Shown here: piece after piece, positions 10,141-19,651 of the stretch
Layout: every line of letters starts with the position of its first letter
Numbering within the stretch: the stretch's first letter is position 1
Assembly: GCA_965279355.1 (NCBI GenBank)
Contig: OZ257155.1
Span: 4,588,001 to 4,652,000 of the forward strand
From: G965279355 sp965279355
GTDB taxonomy: Bacteria; Pseudomonadota; Alphaproteobacteria; CACIAM-22H2
Length of the DNA stretch: 64,000 nucleotides
Direction: 5' to 3'
The notes under the pieces: generated by a model
Databases searched by the model: none
What the model was told of the DNA's origin: nothing
The model's input: only the letters and a program-made list of their open reading frames with translations
Program-made: the position numbers and the translations under genes

Positions 10141-12204
10141 ATGCCGAAGGTTACAGTCGACGGCGTCGAGGTAGAGGTTCCGGCCGGCAGCTCCGTGCTG
10201 CAGGCCTGCGAGCTGGCCGGCGCCGAAATCCCGCGCTTCTGCTACCACGAGCGCCTGTCCATCGCCGGCAACTGCCGCATGTGCCTAGTCGAGGTCGAGA
10301 AGTCGCCCAAGCCCGTCGCGTCCTGCGCGATGCCGGCAGCGGAAGGAATGGTTGTGAAGACCGATTCCGAAATGACCCGCAAGGCCCGCAAGGGCGTCAT
10401 GGAATTCCTGCTGATCAACCATCCGTTGGACTGCCCGATCTGCGATCAGGGCGGCGAGTGCGATCTGCAGGATCAGGCGATGGCCTACGGCATGGATCGC
10501 GGCCGTTTCCTCGAGAACAAGCGCGCGGTGGTCGACAAGGATTTTGGCCCGCTGGTGAAGACGTCGATGAACCGCTGCATTCATTGCACGCGCTGCGTCC
10601 GCTTCATCACCGAAGTGTCGGGGATCGAGGATCTCGGTGCGACGGGTCGCGGCGAGACTATGGAAATCACCACTTATGTCGAAAAGGCGGTGAGTTCCGA
10701 ACTGTCCGGCAACATCATCGATCTGTGCCCGGTCGGGGCGCTGACCTCGAAGCCCTACGCCTTCGTCGCGCGGCCGTGGGAACTGAAGAAGACGGAATCG
10801 ATCGACGTGCTTGATGCGGTTGGTTCGAACATCCGCATCGATGCGCGCCAGCCCGAAGTGCTGCGCATCCTCCCGCGCCTCAATGAGGGCGTGAATGAGG
10901 AATGGATTTCCGACAAGACGCGCTTTGCCTATGACGGCCTGAAGCGCCAGCGTCTCGATCGTCCCTATGTCCGTGTCGATGGCCGTCTGCGTCCGGCGAC
11001 CTGGGCCGAGGCCTTCGATGCCATCAAGCAGAAGCTGCTGGGCACATCGGCCAACCGCGTCGCGGCGATTGCCGGCGATCTTGCCTGTGCTGAGTCCATG
11101 GTGGCGCTCAAGGATCTGATGGCGACCATCGGATCGCCGAACCTCGATTGCCGTCAGGACGGCGCGAAGGTCGATCCGACGCAGCGCGCGTCCTATATCT
11201 TCAACAGCACCATCGCCGGCGTCGAAAAGGCCGATGCGATCCTGCTGGTCGGCACCAATCCGCGCTGGGAAGCGCCGGTACTGAACGCTCGCATCCGCAA
11301 ACGCTATCTCACCGGCAAGGTCAAGATCGGCGTGATCGGTCCGCAGGTGAATCTCACCTACAAGTCCGACTATCTCGGCGCCGGTCCGCAGACCCTGTCC
11401 GAAGTCGCGTCGGGCAAGCATCCGTTCGCGCAGGTCCTCAAAAACGCCAAGAACCCTATGGTGATCGTGGGGCAGGGCGCGCTCGCCCGTGCCGACGGCG
11501 CCGCGGTGCTGGCGGCGGTGCGTCAGCTCGCGACCGAATGCGGCCTGATCAAGGATGGCTGGAACGGCTTCAACGTGCTGCAGCTCGCGGCGGCGCGGGT
11601 AGGCGGTCTCGATCTCGGTTTCGTGCCGGGGAATGGCGGGCGCGATGTGCCCGGCATTCTCGATGGCTCCGCAAAGGGCGAGATCGATGTCGTCTATCTG
11701 CTGGGCGCCGATGAGATCGACATGAGCCGTCTGGGTAAGGCGTTCGTCATCTACCAGGGGCACCACGGCGATGCCGGCGCGCACCGCGCCGACGTTGTGC
11801 TGCCGGGTGCGGCCTACACCGAGAAGAACGGCACCTATATGAACACCGAAGGCCGCGTGCAGCGCGCGCGCCTGGCCGTGTTCCCGCCGGGCGAGGCCCG
11901 CGAGGACTGGAAGATCCTGCGTGCGCTGTCCGACGTGCTCGGCAAGAAACTGCCCTATGACAGCCTGCCCCAGGTCCGTCAGCGCCTGATCGCCGTCAAC
12001 CCGATCTTCGGCAAGCTGAACGAGACACCTGCCCCGGCCGCGTTCGGTAATTTTGGCACGGCAGGGTTGATGACGACCGCGTCGTTCACGAGCCCGATCA
12101 AGAATTTCTACATGACCGATCCGATCAGCCGCGCCTCTGAGACGATGGCAAGCTGCAGCGCGACCTTCGGCACCAGCACAGACAAGACCGGCACCCATGG
12201 CTGA
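10141..12204 (+). CDS. nuoG: NADH-quinone oxidoreductase subunit G
   Basis: This 687-aa subunit (75 kDa homologue) carries several FeS clusters that pass electrons from NuoF toward NuoI and NuoB. The N-terminal ferredoxin domain has 'GNCRMCLVEVEK', the His-Cys domain has 'DCPICDQGGECDLQDQAM', and the N4/N5 region has 'NRCIHCTRCVRFITEV'. A degenerate molybdopterin-oxidoreductase-like domain follows from about residue 220. Length matches mitochondrial-type and alphaproteobacterial versions rather than the longer enterobacterial one. It starts three bases after nuoF and overlaps nuoH by eight bases. Confidence 0.95.
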   Translation: MPKVTVDGVEVEVPAGSSVLQACELAGAEIPRFCYHERLSIAGNCRMCLVEVEKSPKPVASCAMPAAEGMVVKTDSEMTRKARKGVMEFLLINHPLDCPICDQGGECDLQDQAMAYGMDRGRFLENKRAVVDKDFGPLVKTSMNRCIHCTRCVRFITEVSGIEDLGATGRGETMEITTYVEKAVSSELSGNIIDLCPVGALTSKPYAFVARPWELKKTESIDVLDAVGSNIRIDARQPEVLRILPRLNEGVNEEWISDKTRFAYDGLKRQRLDRPYVRVDGRLRPATWAEAFDAIKQKLLGTSANRVAAIAGDLACAESMVALKDLMATIGSPNLDCRQDGAKVDPTQRASYIFNSTIAGVEKADAILLVGTNPRWEAPVLNARIRKRYLTGKVKIGVIGPQVNLTYKSDYLGAGPQTLSEVASGKHPFAQVLKNAKNPMVIVGQGALARADGAAVLAAVRQLATECGLIKDGWNGFNVLQLAAARVGGLDLGFVPGNGGRDVPGILDGSAKGEIDVVYLLGADEIDMSRLGKAFVIYQGHHGDAGAHRADVVLPGAAYTEKNGTYMNTEGRVQRARLAVFPPGEAREDWKILRALSDVLGKKLPYDSLPQVRQRLIAVNPIFGKLNETPAPAAFGNFGTAGLMTTASFTSPIKNFYMTDPISRASETMASCSATFGTSTDKTGTHG

Positions 12205-13210
12205 GTTCCTGAACTTCTACGTGCTGCCCGGCGCGATCATCGTTGCCAAGATCCTGGCGATCGTGGTGCCGCTGCTGGTCGCGGTCGCGTTCCTGACGCT
12301 GGCCGAGCGCAAGGTCATCGCGGCGATCCAGCTGCGCAAGGGCCCCAATGTCGTCGGCCCATTCGGCCTGCTGCAGCCGTTCGCCGACGGGCTCAAGCTG
12401 CTGATGAAGGAAACGGTGATCCCGAGCGGCGCCAACCGTGTCGTCTTCATCATGGCGCCGATCCTGACCTTCCTCCTGAGCCTGATCGCCTGGGCGGTAA
12501 TTCCGTTCGGCGAAGGCATCGTCCTTTCCGATCTCAATGTCGGCATTCTCTATCTCTTTGCGATCTCCTCGCTCGGCGTCTATGGCGTCATCATGGCCGG
12601 CTGGGCCAGCAATTCGAAATACGCCTTCCTCGGCGCGCTGCGCTCGGCCGCACAGATGGTGTCCTATGAAGTCTCCATCGGCTTCGTGATCATCACGGTG
12701 CTGCTCTGCGTCGGTTCGTTGAACATCACCGATATCGTGATGGCGCAGAAGAACATCTGGTTTGCGATCCCCTTGCTGCCGATGTTCGTCATCTTCTTCA
12801 TTTCGGCGCTGGCCGAAACGAACCGCTCGCCGTTCGACCTGCCGGAAGGTGAGTCGGAAATCGTCGCCGGTTATTTCGTCGAATACTCATCGATGGCCTT
12901 CGCCCTGTTCTATCTTGGCGAATACGCGGCGATGATCCTGATGTCTGGCATGACGGCGGTGCTGTTTCTCGGCGGCTGGCTGCCGCCCTTCGACATCGCG
13001 CCGTTCAACTGGATTCCCGGACCGATCTGGTTCGCGGGGAAGGTAGCCTTCGTCCTGTTCATGTTCCTGTGGGTCCGCGCGACCCTGCCGCGCTACCGCT
13101 ACGATCAGCTCATGCGCCTCGGCTGGAAGGTGTTCCTTCCGTTGTCCCTGTTCTGGGTGGTGCTGACGGCGGGTGTGCTTGTGTCCACCGGCTGGTTCCC
13201 GCGCGGCTGA
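12197..13210 (+). CDS. nuoH: NADH-quinone oxidoreductase subunit H
   Basis: This 337-aa membrane subunit (ND1 homologue) has about eight helices and forms the quinone channel and the link to the proton-pumping arm. The signatures 'LTLAERKVIAAIQLRKGPN' near residue 35 and 'LPEGESEIVAGYFVEYSSM' near 215 are both typical, with the conserved acidic residues. It overlaps the 3' end of nuoG by eight bases. Confidence 0.95.
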   Translation: MAEFLNFYVLPGAIIVAKILAIVVPLLVAVAFLTLAERKVIAAIQLRKGPNVVGPFGLLQPFADGLKLLMKETVIPSGANRVVFIMAPILTFLLSLIAWAVIPFGEGIVLSDLNVGILYLFAISSLGVYGVIMAGWASNSKYAFLGALRSAAQMVSYEVSIGFVIITVLLCVGSLNITDIVMAQKNIWFAIPLLPMFVIFFISALAETNRSPFDLPEGESEIVAGYFVEYSSMAFALFYLGEYAAMILMSGMTAVLFLGGWLPPFDIAPFNWIPGPIWFAGKVAFVLFMFLWVRATLPRYRYDQLMRLGWKVFLPLSLFWVVLTAGVLVSTGWFPRG

Positions 13211-13221
13211 GGAGGATAACC

Positions 13222-13704
13222 ATGTCACTACCCGGCGCACGCAGTCTGCTCCTCTCCGAGATCGTCTCGGGGCTGGCGCTCACCCTGAAGTATTTTTTCA
13301 AACCGAAGGTCACGCTGAACTATCCCTTCGAGAAGGGCCCGATCAGTCCGCGCTTCCGTGGCGAACATGCGCTGCGGCGCTATGCCAACGGCGAAGAGCG
13401 CTGCATCGCGTGCAAACTGTGCGAAGCGGTGTGCCCGGCGCTGGCCATCACCATCGAGGCGGAACCGCGCGATGACGGCAGCCGCCGCACCACGCGCTAC
13501 GACATCGACATGACGAAGTGCATCTATTGCGGCCTGTGCCAGGAAGCCTGCCCGGTAGATGCGATCGTCGAGGGTCCGAATTTCGAGTTCGCGACGGAGA
13601 CGCGCGAAGAGCTCATGTACAACAAGGAAAAGCTGCTCGCGAACGGCGACCGCTGGGAGCCGGCGCTGGCCGCACGGCTCGCGGCCGACGCGCCGTATCG
13701 CTGA
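13222..13704 (+). CDS. nuoI: NADH-quinone oxidoreductase subunit I
   Basis: This 160-aa ferredoxin-like subunit (TYKY homologue) binds clusters N6a and N6b. Two CxxCxxCxxxCP motifs are visible: 'CIACKLCEAVCPALAI' and 'CIYCGLCQEACPVDAI'. The frame is open far upstream into nuoH, but the ATG at 13222 with GGAGGATAACC just before it gives the normal N-terminus. It lies 11 bases after nuoH. Confidence 0.95.
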   Translation: MSLPGARSLLLSEIVSGLALTLKYFFKPKVTLNYPFEKGPISPRFRGEHALRRYANGEERCIACKLCEAVCPALAITIEAEPRDDGSRRTTRYDIDMTKCIYCGLCQEACPVDAIVEGPNFEFATETREELMYNKEKLLANGDRWEPALAARLAADAPYR

Positions 13705-13731
13705 GGGCACGGGGGACGATCAGGGGATCAC

Positions 13732-14349
13732 ATGCTGCTGACGGCACTCGCCTTCTACCTCTTTGCCACTATCCTGGTGGCGTCCGCCGTGCTGGTGATC
13801 GCGGCGCGGAATCCCGTGCATTCCGTGCTGTTCCTCATCCTTGCGTTCTTCAATGCGGCCGGGCTGTTTGTTCTCCTCGGGGCAGAGTTCCTCGCGATGA
13901 TTCTGGTCGTCGTCTATGTAGGCGCAGTCGCGGTGCTGTTCCTGTTCGTGGTGATGATGCTGGACGTCGACTTTGTGGCGTTGCGCACCGGATTCCTGCG
14001 CTACCTACCGATCGGCGCCCTGGTCGGGCTGATCCTGTTCGGTGAGCTGGCCCTCGTCGGCGGCGCCTGGACTTTCGCTCCGGATGCCGCCGCCGCCGGC
14101 GCGCTGCCGATGCCGCCGCCCAACCAGATCCCCAACACCCACGCGCTGGGCCTCATCCTCTATACCGACTATGTCTACGTCTTTCAGATCGCCGGCCTGA
14201 TCCTGCTGGTAGCCATGATCGGCGCCATCGTTCTGACACTGCGCGATCGTCCGGGTGTGCGCCGTCAGAGCATCTCGGAGCAGGTGTCGCGCCGCGTCGA
14301 GGACAGCGTCGCCGTGGTCAAGGTGAAGACCGGGGGAGGGATCTCGTGA
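13732..14349 (+). CDS. nuoJ: NADH-quinone oxidoreductase subunit J
   Basis: This 205-aa membrane subunit (ND6 homologue) has five hydrophobic segments. Diagnostic sequences are 'ARNPVHSVLFLILAFFNAAG' and 'MILVVVYVGAVAVLFLFVVM', the latter containing the pi-bulge region of helix 3. The ATG follows CAGGGGATCAC. The stop overlaps the GTG of nuoK by four bases. Confidence 0.95.
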   Translation: MLLTALAFYLFATILVASAVLVIAARNPVHSVLFLILAFFNAAGLFVLLGAEFLAMILVVVYVGAVAVLFLFVVMMLDVDFVALRTGFLRYLPIGALVGLILFGELALVGGAWTFAPDAAAAGALPMPPPNQIPNTHALGLILYTDYVYVFQIAGLILLVAMIGAIVLTLRDRPGVRRQSISEQVSRRVEDSVAVVKVKTGGGIS

Positions 14350-14654
14350 CCATCGGGCTCGGCCATTACCTGACTGTTTCGGCGATCATCTTCACGCTGG
14401 GCATTCTCGGCGTGTTCCTGAACCGCCGGAACATCATCATCATCCTGATGTCGATCGAGCTGATGCTGTTGTCCGTAAACATCAACCTCGTGGCGTTCTC
14501 GGCGCAACTCGGCGATCTCGTCGGGCAGGTCTTTGCCCTGACCGTCCTCACCGTCGCCGCCGCCGAGGCCGCGATCGGTCTTGCCATCCTTGTCGTCTAT
14601 TTCCGCAACCGCGGCTCGATCGCGGTCGACGACGTCAACCTGATGAAGGGCTGA
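14346..14654 (+). CDS. nuoK: NADH-quinone oxidoreductase subunit K
   Basis: This 102-aa, three-helix membrane subunit (ND4L homologue) contains 'IIIILMSIELMLLSVNINLV' with the conserved helix-2 Glu, and a second conserved Glu in 'TVAAAEAAIGLAILV'. Both take part in proton translocation in the family. It starts with GTG at 14346, inside the last codon of nuoJ. Confidence 0.95.
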   Translation: MTIGLGHYLTVSAIIFTLGILGVFLNRRNIIIILMSIELMLLSVNINLVAFSAQLGDLVGQVFALTVLTVAAAEAAIGLAILVVYFRNRGSIAVDDVNLMKG

Positions 14655-14664
14655 GCCTCCGCGC

Positions 14665-16605
14665 ATGTTCACCTTCGCCGTATTCATGCCGCTGATCGGC
14701 TCGATGCTCGCGGGCTTTATCCTGGCGGCGATGCCCGCCGGCCATACTCGCGACCTTGCCTCGCAGATCGTGACCTGTGTCTGCATGGCGATCTCCGCTG
14801 TCATCTCGATCTTCATCTTCTCGCAGGTGGCACTGGGTGGTCAGGACCGGATCATCGAACTGTTTCCGTTCATCCATTCCGGTTCGCTGCAGGCGTCCTG
14901 GGCGATCAAGCTGGATACGCTGTCCTCGGTGATGCTGCTGGTGGTGACCGTCTGCTCGACTGCCATCCACGTCTATGCCTGCGGCTACATGCACGGCGAC
15001 AAGTCGATCCCGCGCTTCATGGCCTATCTCAGCCTGTTCACCTTCTGCATGCTGATGCTGGTGACGGCCGACAATTTCGTTCAGATGTTCTTCGGCTGGG
15101 AAGGCGTGGGCGTCTGCTCCTACCTGCTGATCGGCTTCTGGTACGACCGCCAGTCTGCCGGCGCCGCTGCGATCAAGGCGTTCGTCGTCAACCGCGTTGG
15201 CGATTTCGGCTTCGCGCTCGGTATCTTCGGCGTTTACCAGCTCTTCGGCACCGTTGTATTCGACGAGGTGTTTGCCGCGGTCCCCACGCATGTCGGCGAC
15301 ACCATGCAATTCCTGAGCTGGGAATTCCATGCGCTGACGTTGCTCTGCCTGCTGCTGTTCGTCGGTGCGATGGGCAAGTCGGCGCAGGTGCCGCTGCACA
15401 CTTGGCTGCCCGACGCGATGGAAGGCCCGACGCCGGTGTCGGCGCTGATCCATGCCGCGACGATGGTGACTGCCGGCGTGTTCATGGTTGCGCGCCTGTC
15501 GCCGATGTTTGAATACGCGCCCGATGCGCTCGCCGTCGTGGCGTTCGTCGGCGCCTCGACCGCGCTTTTTGCGGCCTCGGTCGGCCTGGTGCAGAACGAC
15601 ATCAAGCGCGTGATCGCATACTCGACTTGTTCGCAGCTGGGCTACATGTTCTTCGCCTGCGGCGTGTCGGCCTATCCGGCGGCGATATTCCACCTGATGA
15701 CCCACGCCTTCTTCAAGGCGCTGCTGTTCCTGAGCTCCGGCTCGGTGATCCACGCGATGTCCGGCGAGCAGGACATGCGCAAGATGGGCGGCCTGTGGAA
15801 CAAGATCCCGGTCACCTACGCGATGATGTGGATCGGCAGCCTGGCGCTGGCCGGTATTCCGTTCTTCGCCGGCTACTATTCCAAGGACATCATTCTCGAA
15901 TCTGCCTTCGGCGCGCATTCGGCGATCGGCCTGTATGCCTTCTGGCTCGGCATCGCTGCCGCGTTCATGACCGCGTTTTATTCCTGGCGCCTGCTGTTCA
16001 TGACGTTCCACGGCAAGTCCCGCGCTGATCATCATGTCTACGAGCATGTTCATGAATCGCCGCAGGTGATGCTGATCCCGCTCTATGTGCTGGCGGCCGG
16101 TGCGCTGTTTGCCGGCTGGCTGGCTTACGACTACTTCGTCGGCGACAATATGGCTGACTTCTGGCGCGGCTCGATCCTGGTTCTGGCGGAGCACAATTCG
16201 ATCGAAGCGGCGCATCATTCGCCGCTCTGGGTCAAGCTGGCGCCGCTCGTGGTCGGCATCGTCGGTATTGGCCTAGCCTATGGCATCTATATCCGCGACC
16301 CGGCGATTGCGCCGCGTCTTGCCGCGCGGTTCGACGGTCTCTACCGGTTCCTGCTGAACAAGTGGTATTTCGACGAATTGTTCGACGCAATGTTCGTCCG
16401 TTCGTCCTTCTGGCTAGGCTTCCGCTTCTGGAAGAAGGGCGACGTGGCCGTGATCGACAATCTTGGTCCAGACGCGCTGGCCTCCAACACGTTGTCGCTG
16501 GCCCGCCGCGCCGGGGCGCTTCAGACCGGCTACATCTATCACTATGCGTTTGCGATGCTGATCGGCGTGGTCGCGCTCGTGACCTGGTATCTGGTGACCC
16601 GGTGA
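14665..16605 (+). CDS. nuoL: NADH-quinone oxidoreductase subunit L
   Basis: This 646-aa antiporter-like membrane subunit (ND5 homologue) has about 15-16 helices plus the lateral helix. Signatures include 'QMFFGWEGVGVCSYLLIGFW' near residue 135, 'AQVPLHTWLPDAMEGPTPVS' near 245 with the lysine-bearing broken helix, and 'IKRVIAYSTCSQLGYMFFAC' near 315. It starts ten bases after nuoK and ends seven bases before nuoM. Confidence 0.95.
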   Translation: MFTFAVFMPLIGSMLAGFILAAMPAGHTRDLASQIVTCVCMAISAVISIFIFSQVALGGQDRIIELFPFIHSGSLQASWAIKLDTLSSVMLLVVTVCSTAIHVYACGYMHGDKSIPRFMAYLSLFTFCMLMLVTADNFVQMFFGWEGVGVCSYLLIGFWYDRQSAGAAAIKAFVVNRVGDFGFALGIFGVYQLFGTVVFDEVFAAVPTHVGDTMQFLSWEFHALTLLCLLLFVGAMGKSAQVPLHTWLPDAMEGPTPVSALIHAATMVTAGVFMVARLSPMFEYAPDALAVVAFVGASTALFAASVGLVQNDIKRVIAYSTCSQLGYMFFACGVSAYPAAIFHLMTHAFFKALLFLSSGSVIHAMSGEQDMRKMGGLWNKIPVTYAMMWIGSLALAGIPFFAGYYSKDIILESAFGAHSAIGLYAFWLGIAAAFMTAFYSWRLLFMTFHGKSRADHHVYEHVHESPQVMLIPLYVLAAGALFAGWLAYDYFVGDNMADFWRGSILVLAEHNSIEAAHHSPLWVKLAPLVVGIVGIGLAYGIYIRDPAIAPRLAARFDGLYRFLLNKWYFDELFDAMFVRSSFWLGFRFWKKGDVAVIDNLGPDALASNTLSLARRAGALQTGYIYHYAFAMLIGVVALVTWYLVTR

Positions 16606-16612
16606 GAATGTC

Positions 16613-18160
16613 ATGAGCGCAAGCTGGCCCATCCTCTCTCTCGTCACGTTCCTGCCGCTGGTCGGGGCGGGGTTCATTCTGTTCGTGCGTGGAACGCCTG
16701 AAGTCGTGGCGCAGAACGCGCGTCACGCCGCGTTGTGGACGTCGCTGATTACTTTCGCCCTCTCGCTCTTCCTGTGGTTCGACTTCGAGGCGGGTACGCC
16801 CGACTTCCAGTTTGTCGAGCAGCATGACTGGATCCCGGCGTTCGGGATCAGTTACCACATGGGCGTTGACGGCATCTCGGTGCTGTTCGTCCTGCTGTCG
16901 ACCTTCCTGACGCCGATCTGCATCCTGGCGAGCTGGGAAGCGATCGAGAACCGCGTCCGCGAATACATGATCGCCTTCCTGGTCCTTGAGACCCTGATGG
17001 TGGGCATGTTCTGCGCCCTCGACATGGTTCTCTTCTACATCTTCTTCGAGGGCGTCCTGATCCCGATGTTCCTGATCATCGGCGTCTGGGGTGGCGCGCG
17101 GCGCGTCTATTCGGCTTTCAAGTTCTTCCTCTACACGCTGGGGGGCTCGGTGCTGATGCTGCTCGCCATCCTGGCGCTGTATTTCGAGACCGAGACGACC
17201 GACATTCCGACGCTGCTGGCGACGCAGCTCCCGTTCAATCTGCAGATCTGGCTGTGGATCGGCTTCTTTGCGTCCTTCGCGGTCAAGGTGCCGATGTGGC
17301 CGGTTCATACGTGGCTGCCCGACGCGCATGTCGAGGCGCCGACGGCAGGCTCCGTGATCCTGGCCGGCGTGCTGCTGAAGATGGGCGGTTACGGCTTCCT
17401 GCGGTTCTCGCTGCCGATGATGCCCGAAGCGTCGGTGTACTTCACGCCGTTCGTCTATACGCTTTCCATCGTCGCCATCGTCTACACCTCGCTGGTTGCG
17501 CTGGTGCAGGAGGACATGAAGAAGCTCATCGCGTACTCCTCGGTCGCGCATATGGGCTTCGTGACTCTCGGCACCTTCACCGGCAACCAGCAGGGCATCG
17601 AGGGTGCGCTGTTCACGATGCTGAGCCACGGCGTCGTCTCGGCCGCGCTGTTCCTGATCGTCGGCGTGGTCTATGACCGCATGCACACGCGCGAGATTGC
17701 GCGTTACGGCGGCCTCGTCCACCGGATGCCGCTTTATGCCTTCGTCTTTATGATTTTCATGCTGGCCTCGGTCGGTCTGCCGGGCACCAGCGGCTTTGTC
17801 GGTGAGTTCCTGGCGCTCGCCGGTGCCTTCCAGTCCAACACTTGGGCAGCGCTCTTCGCCACGACAGGTATCATCCTCGGCGCCACCTACATGCTCTATC
17901 TGTACCGCCGGGTGATCTTCGGCGAACTGACCCGTGACGACCTCAAGGACATCCTCGACCTCAACTGGCGGGAAAAGGCGATCTTCGCGCCGATGATCGT
18001 CCTTGTGCTGTGGATGGGCATCTATCCCAAGGTCTTCCTCGATGTGTTCGCGCCGTCGGTCCAGCTTCTCGTCACCCGTTATCAGGCCGCGCAGACGATG
18101 CCGGCCGCGACCCCGGTGAAGGCGGGCTCATTGGCCGAGCGCCCGGAGATCGCCCGATGA
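16613..18160 (+). CDS. nuoM: NADH-quinone oxidoreductase subunit M
   Basis: This 515-aa antiporter-like membrane subunit (ND4 homologue) has about 14 helices. The motifs 'IFFEGVLIPMFLIIGVWGG' near residue 145 (conserved Glu on helix 5) and 'VPMWPVHTWLPDAHVEAPTA' near 225 are typical, as is 'KKLIAYSSVAHMGFVTLG'. Its stop overlaps the nuoN start (ATGA). Confidence 0.95.
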   Translation: MSASWPILSLVTFLPLVGAGFILFVRGTPEVVAQNARHAALWTSLITFALSLFLWFDFEAGTPDFQFVEQHDWIPAFGISYHMGVDGISVLFVLLSTFLTPICILASWEAIENRVREYMIAFLVLETLMVGMFCALDMVLFYIFFEGVLIPMFLIIGVWGGARRVYSAFKFFLYTLGGSVLMLLAILALYFETETTDIPTLLATQLPFNLQIWLWIGFFASFAVKVPMWPVHTWLPDAHVEAPTAGSVILAGVLLKMGGYGFLRFSLPMMPEASVYFTPFVYTLSIVAIVYTSLVALVQEDMKKLIAYSSVAHMGFVTLGTFTGNQQGIEGALFTMLSHGVVSAALFLIVGVVYDRMHTREIARYGGLVHRMPLYAFVFMIFMLASVGLPGTSGFVGEFLALAGAFQSNTWAALFATTGIILGATYMLYLYRRVIFGELTRDDLKDILDLNWREKAIFAPMIVLVLWMGIYPKVFLDVFAPSVQLLVTRYQAAQTMPAATPVKAGSLAERPEIAR

Positions 18161-19644
18161 GCGACAATAGCTTCCTGCTCGCGCCGATCATGCCGGAGCT
18201 CTTCCTGGCGATTGCCGCCATGGTGCTGTTGCTGGTTGGCGTGTTCCGGTCGGAAGGCACCACCAAGGCGGCGATGGGTCCGGCCGTGGCGGCCAATGCC
18301 CGCCTGCTGTCCTGGCTGTGCATCGGTACGCTGGTTGTGGCGGTTCTGCTGGTCGGCGGCGGCTCCGCGGAGCGGATCACTGCCTTCTCCGATATGTTCG
18401 TCAGCGATGCCTATTCGGCGTTCGCCAAACTGCTGATCCTGATCGGCTCCGCGCTGACCCTGGCCATCTCTATCGACTACAACGAGCGGCAGGAGATGGG
18501 CCGCTTCGAGTATGCGATCCTGATCCTCTTCGCGACCATCGGCATGATGCTGATGGTGTCCGCGAATAACCTCATCTCGCTCTATATCGGCCTGGAGTTG
18601 CAGAGTCTGTCGCTCTATGTGATTGCCTCTTTCCGGCGCGACAACCTCATGTCGACGGAAGCGGGCTTGAAATATTTCGTACTCGGTGCGCTGGCGTCAG
18701 GGATGCTGCTGTATGGCTCGTCGCTGATCTACGGCTTTGCCGGCACCACGTCGTTTCCGGCACTCGCGGCCATCGTCGCCGACCAGGCCGGCGATCCGCC
18801 GCTGGGTCTGCTGTTCGGTCTCGTCTTCGTCGTTGCGGCGCTGGCCTTCAAGATTTCGGCCGCCCCGTTCCATATGTGGACACCGGACGTCTATCAGGGC
18901 GCGCCCACGCCGGTGACGGCGTTTTTCTCCGTCGCTCCCAAGGTTGCGGCGATCGCGCTGCTGGTCCGGGTTCTGATCGAGCCGTTCGGCGCGCTGGCCG
19001 GACAGTGGCAGCAGATCGTGATCGTGGTTTCGGTTTTGTCGATGCTGCTGGGCGCTTTCGCGGCCATCAACCAGAACAACATCAAGCGACTGATGGCTTA
19101 CAGCTCGATCGGTCATGTCGGGTATGCGCTGATCGGCCTTGCCTCCGCTGATGAGACCGGCGTGCGCGGCGTGCTGGTCTATATGGCGATTTACGTGTTC
19201 ATGAGTATCGCGACATTCGGTGTGATTCTCTCCATGCGTCGCGACGGGCAGATGATCGAAGACATTCCCTCGCTCGCCGGCCTGGCCAAGACGCGGCCGA
19301 TGCTGGCTGCGGCGCTCGCCATCTGCATGTTCTCGATGTCGGGCATTCCGCCGCTCGCCGGCTTTTTCGGCAAGCTGTATGTCTTCCTCGCCGCGGTGAC
19401 GGCGGGGCTGTACGTGCTGGCGGTGATTGGCGTGCTGAGTAGCGTGGTGGCCGCGTTCTACTACTTGCGCATCATCAAGATCATGTATTTCGATGAGCCG
19501 ACCGGCGTATTCGACGGCCCGGTCGATCCCAAGACCGGGATTGTCCTGACCGCGTGCAGCCTGTTCACGCTGCTGTTCTTCATCTATCCGGCGCCGCTGA
19601 TCGGGGCTGCCAGCGTCGCCGCCGCCGCCTTGTTTGGCGGCTGA
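18157..19644 (+). CDS. nuoN: NADH-quinone oxidoreductase subunit N
   Basis: This 495-aa antiporter-like subunit (ND2 homologue) is the last complex I gene of the operon. It contains 'LISLYIGLELQSLSLYVIAS' near residue 140, 'SAAPFHMWTPDVYQGAPTPV' near 235, and 'NIKRLMAYSSIGHVGYALIG'. A longer frame opens at 18010, but the ATG at 18157, overlapping the nuoM stop by four bases, gives the expected N-terminus. birA follows after only seven bases. Confidence 0.95.
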   Translation: MSDNSFLLAPIMPELFLAIAAMVLLLVGVFRSEGTTKAAMGPAVAANARLLSWLCIGTLVVAVLLVGGGSAERITAFSDMFVSDAYSAFAKLLILIGSALTLAISIDYNERQEMGRFEYAILILFATIGMMLMVSANNLISLYIGLELQSLSLYVIASFRRDNLMSTEAGLKYFVLGALASGMLLYGSSLIYGFAGTTSFPALAAIVADQAGDPPLGLLFGLVFVVAALAFKISAAPFHMWTPDVYQGAPTPVTAFFSVAPKVAAIALLVRVLIEPFGALAGQWQQIVIVVSVLSMLLGAFAAINQNNIKRLMAYSSIGHVGYALIGLASADETGVRGVLVYMAIYVFMSIATFGVILSMRRDGQMIEDIPSLAGLAKTRPMLAAALAICMFSMSGIPPLAGFFGKLYVFLAAVTAGLYVLAVIGVLSSVVAAFYYLRIIKIMYFDEPTGVFDGPVDPKTGIVLTACSLFTLLFFIYPAPLIGAASVAAAALFGG

Positions 19645-19651
19645 GCGTTCC

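Noticed and set aside
10285..12198. 637-codon open frame antisense to nuoG
   Set aside because: It is a shadow of GC-rich coding sequence: the sense frame has all NuoG motifs, while this frame has no recognisable domain and no suitable start signal.
14635..17722. Two long minus-strand frames across nuoL and nuoM
   Set aside because: Both are highly charged Arg/His/Gln-rich translations, typical of antisense frames of membrane-protein genes, and they overlap certain complex I genes.
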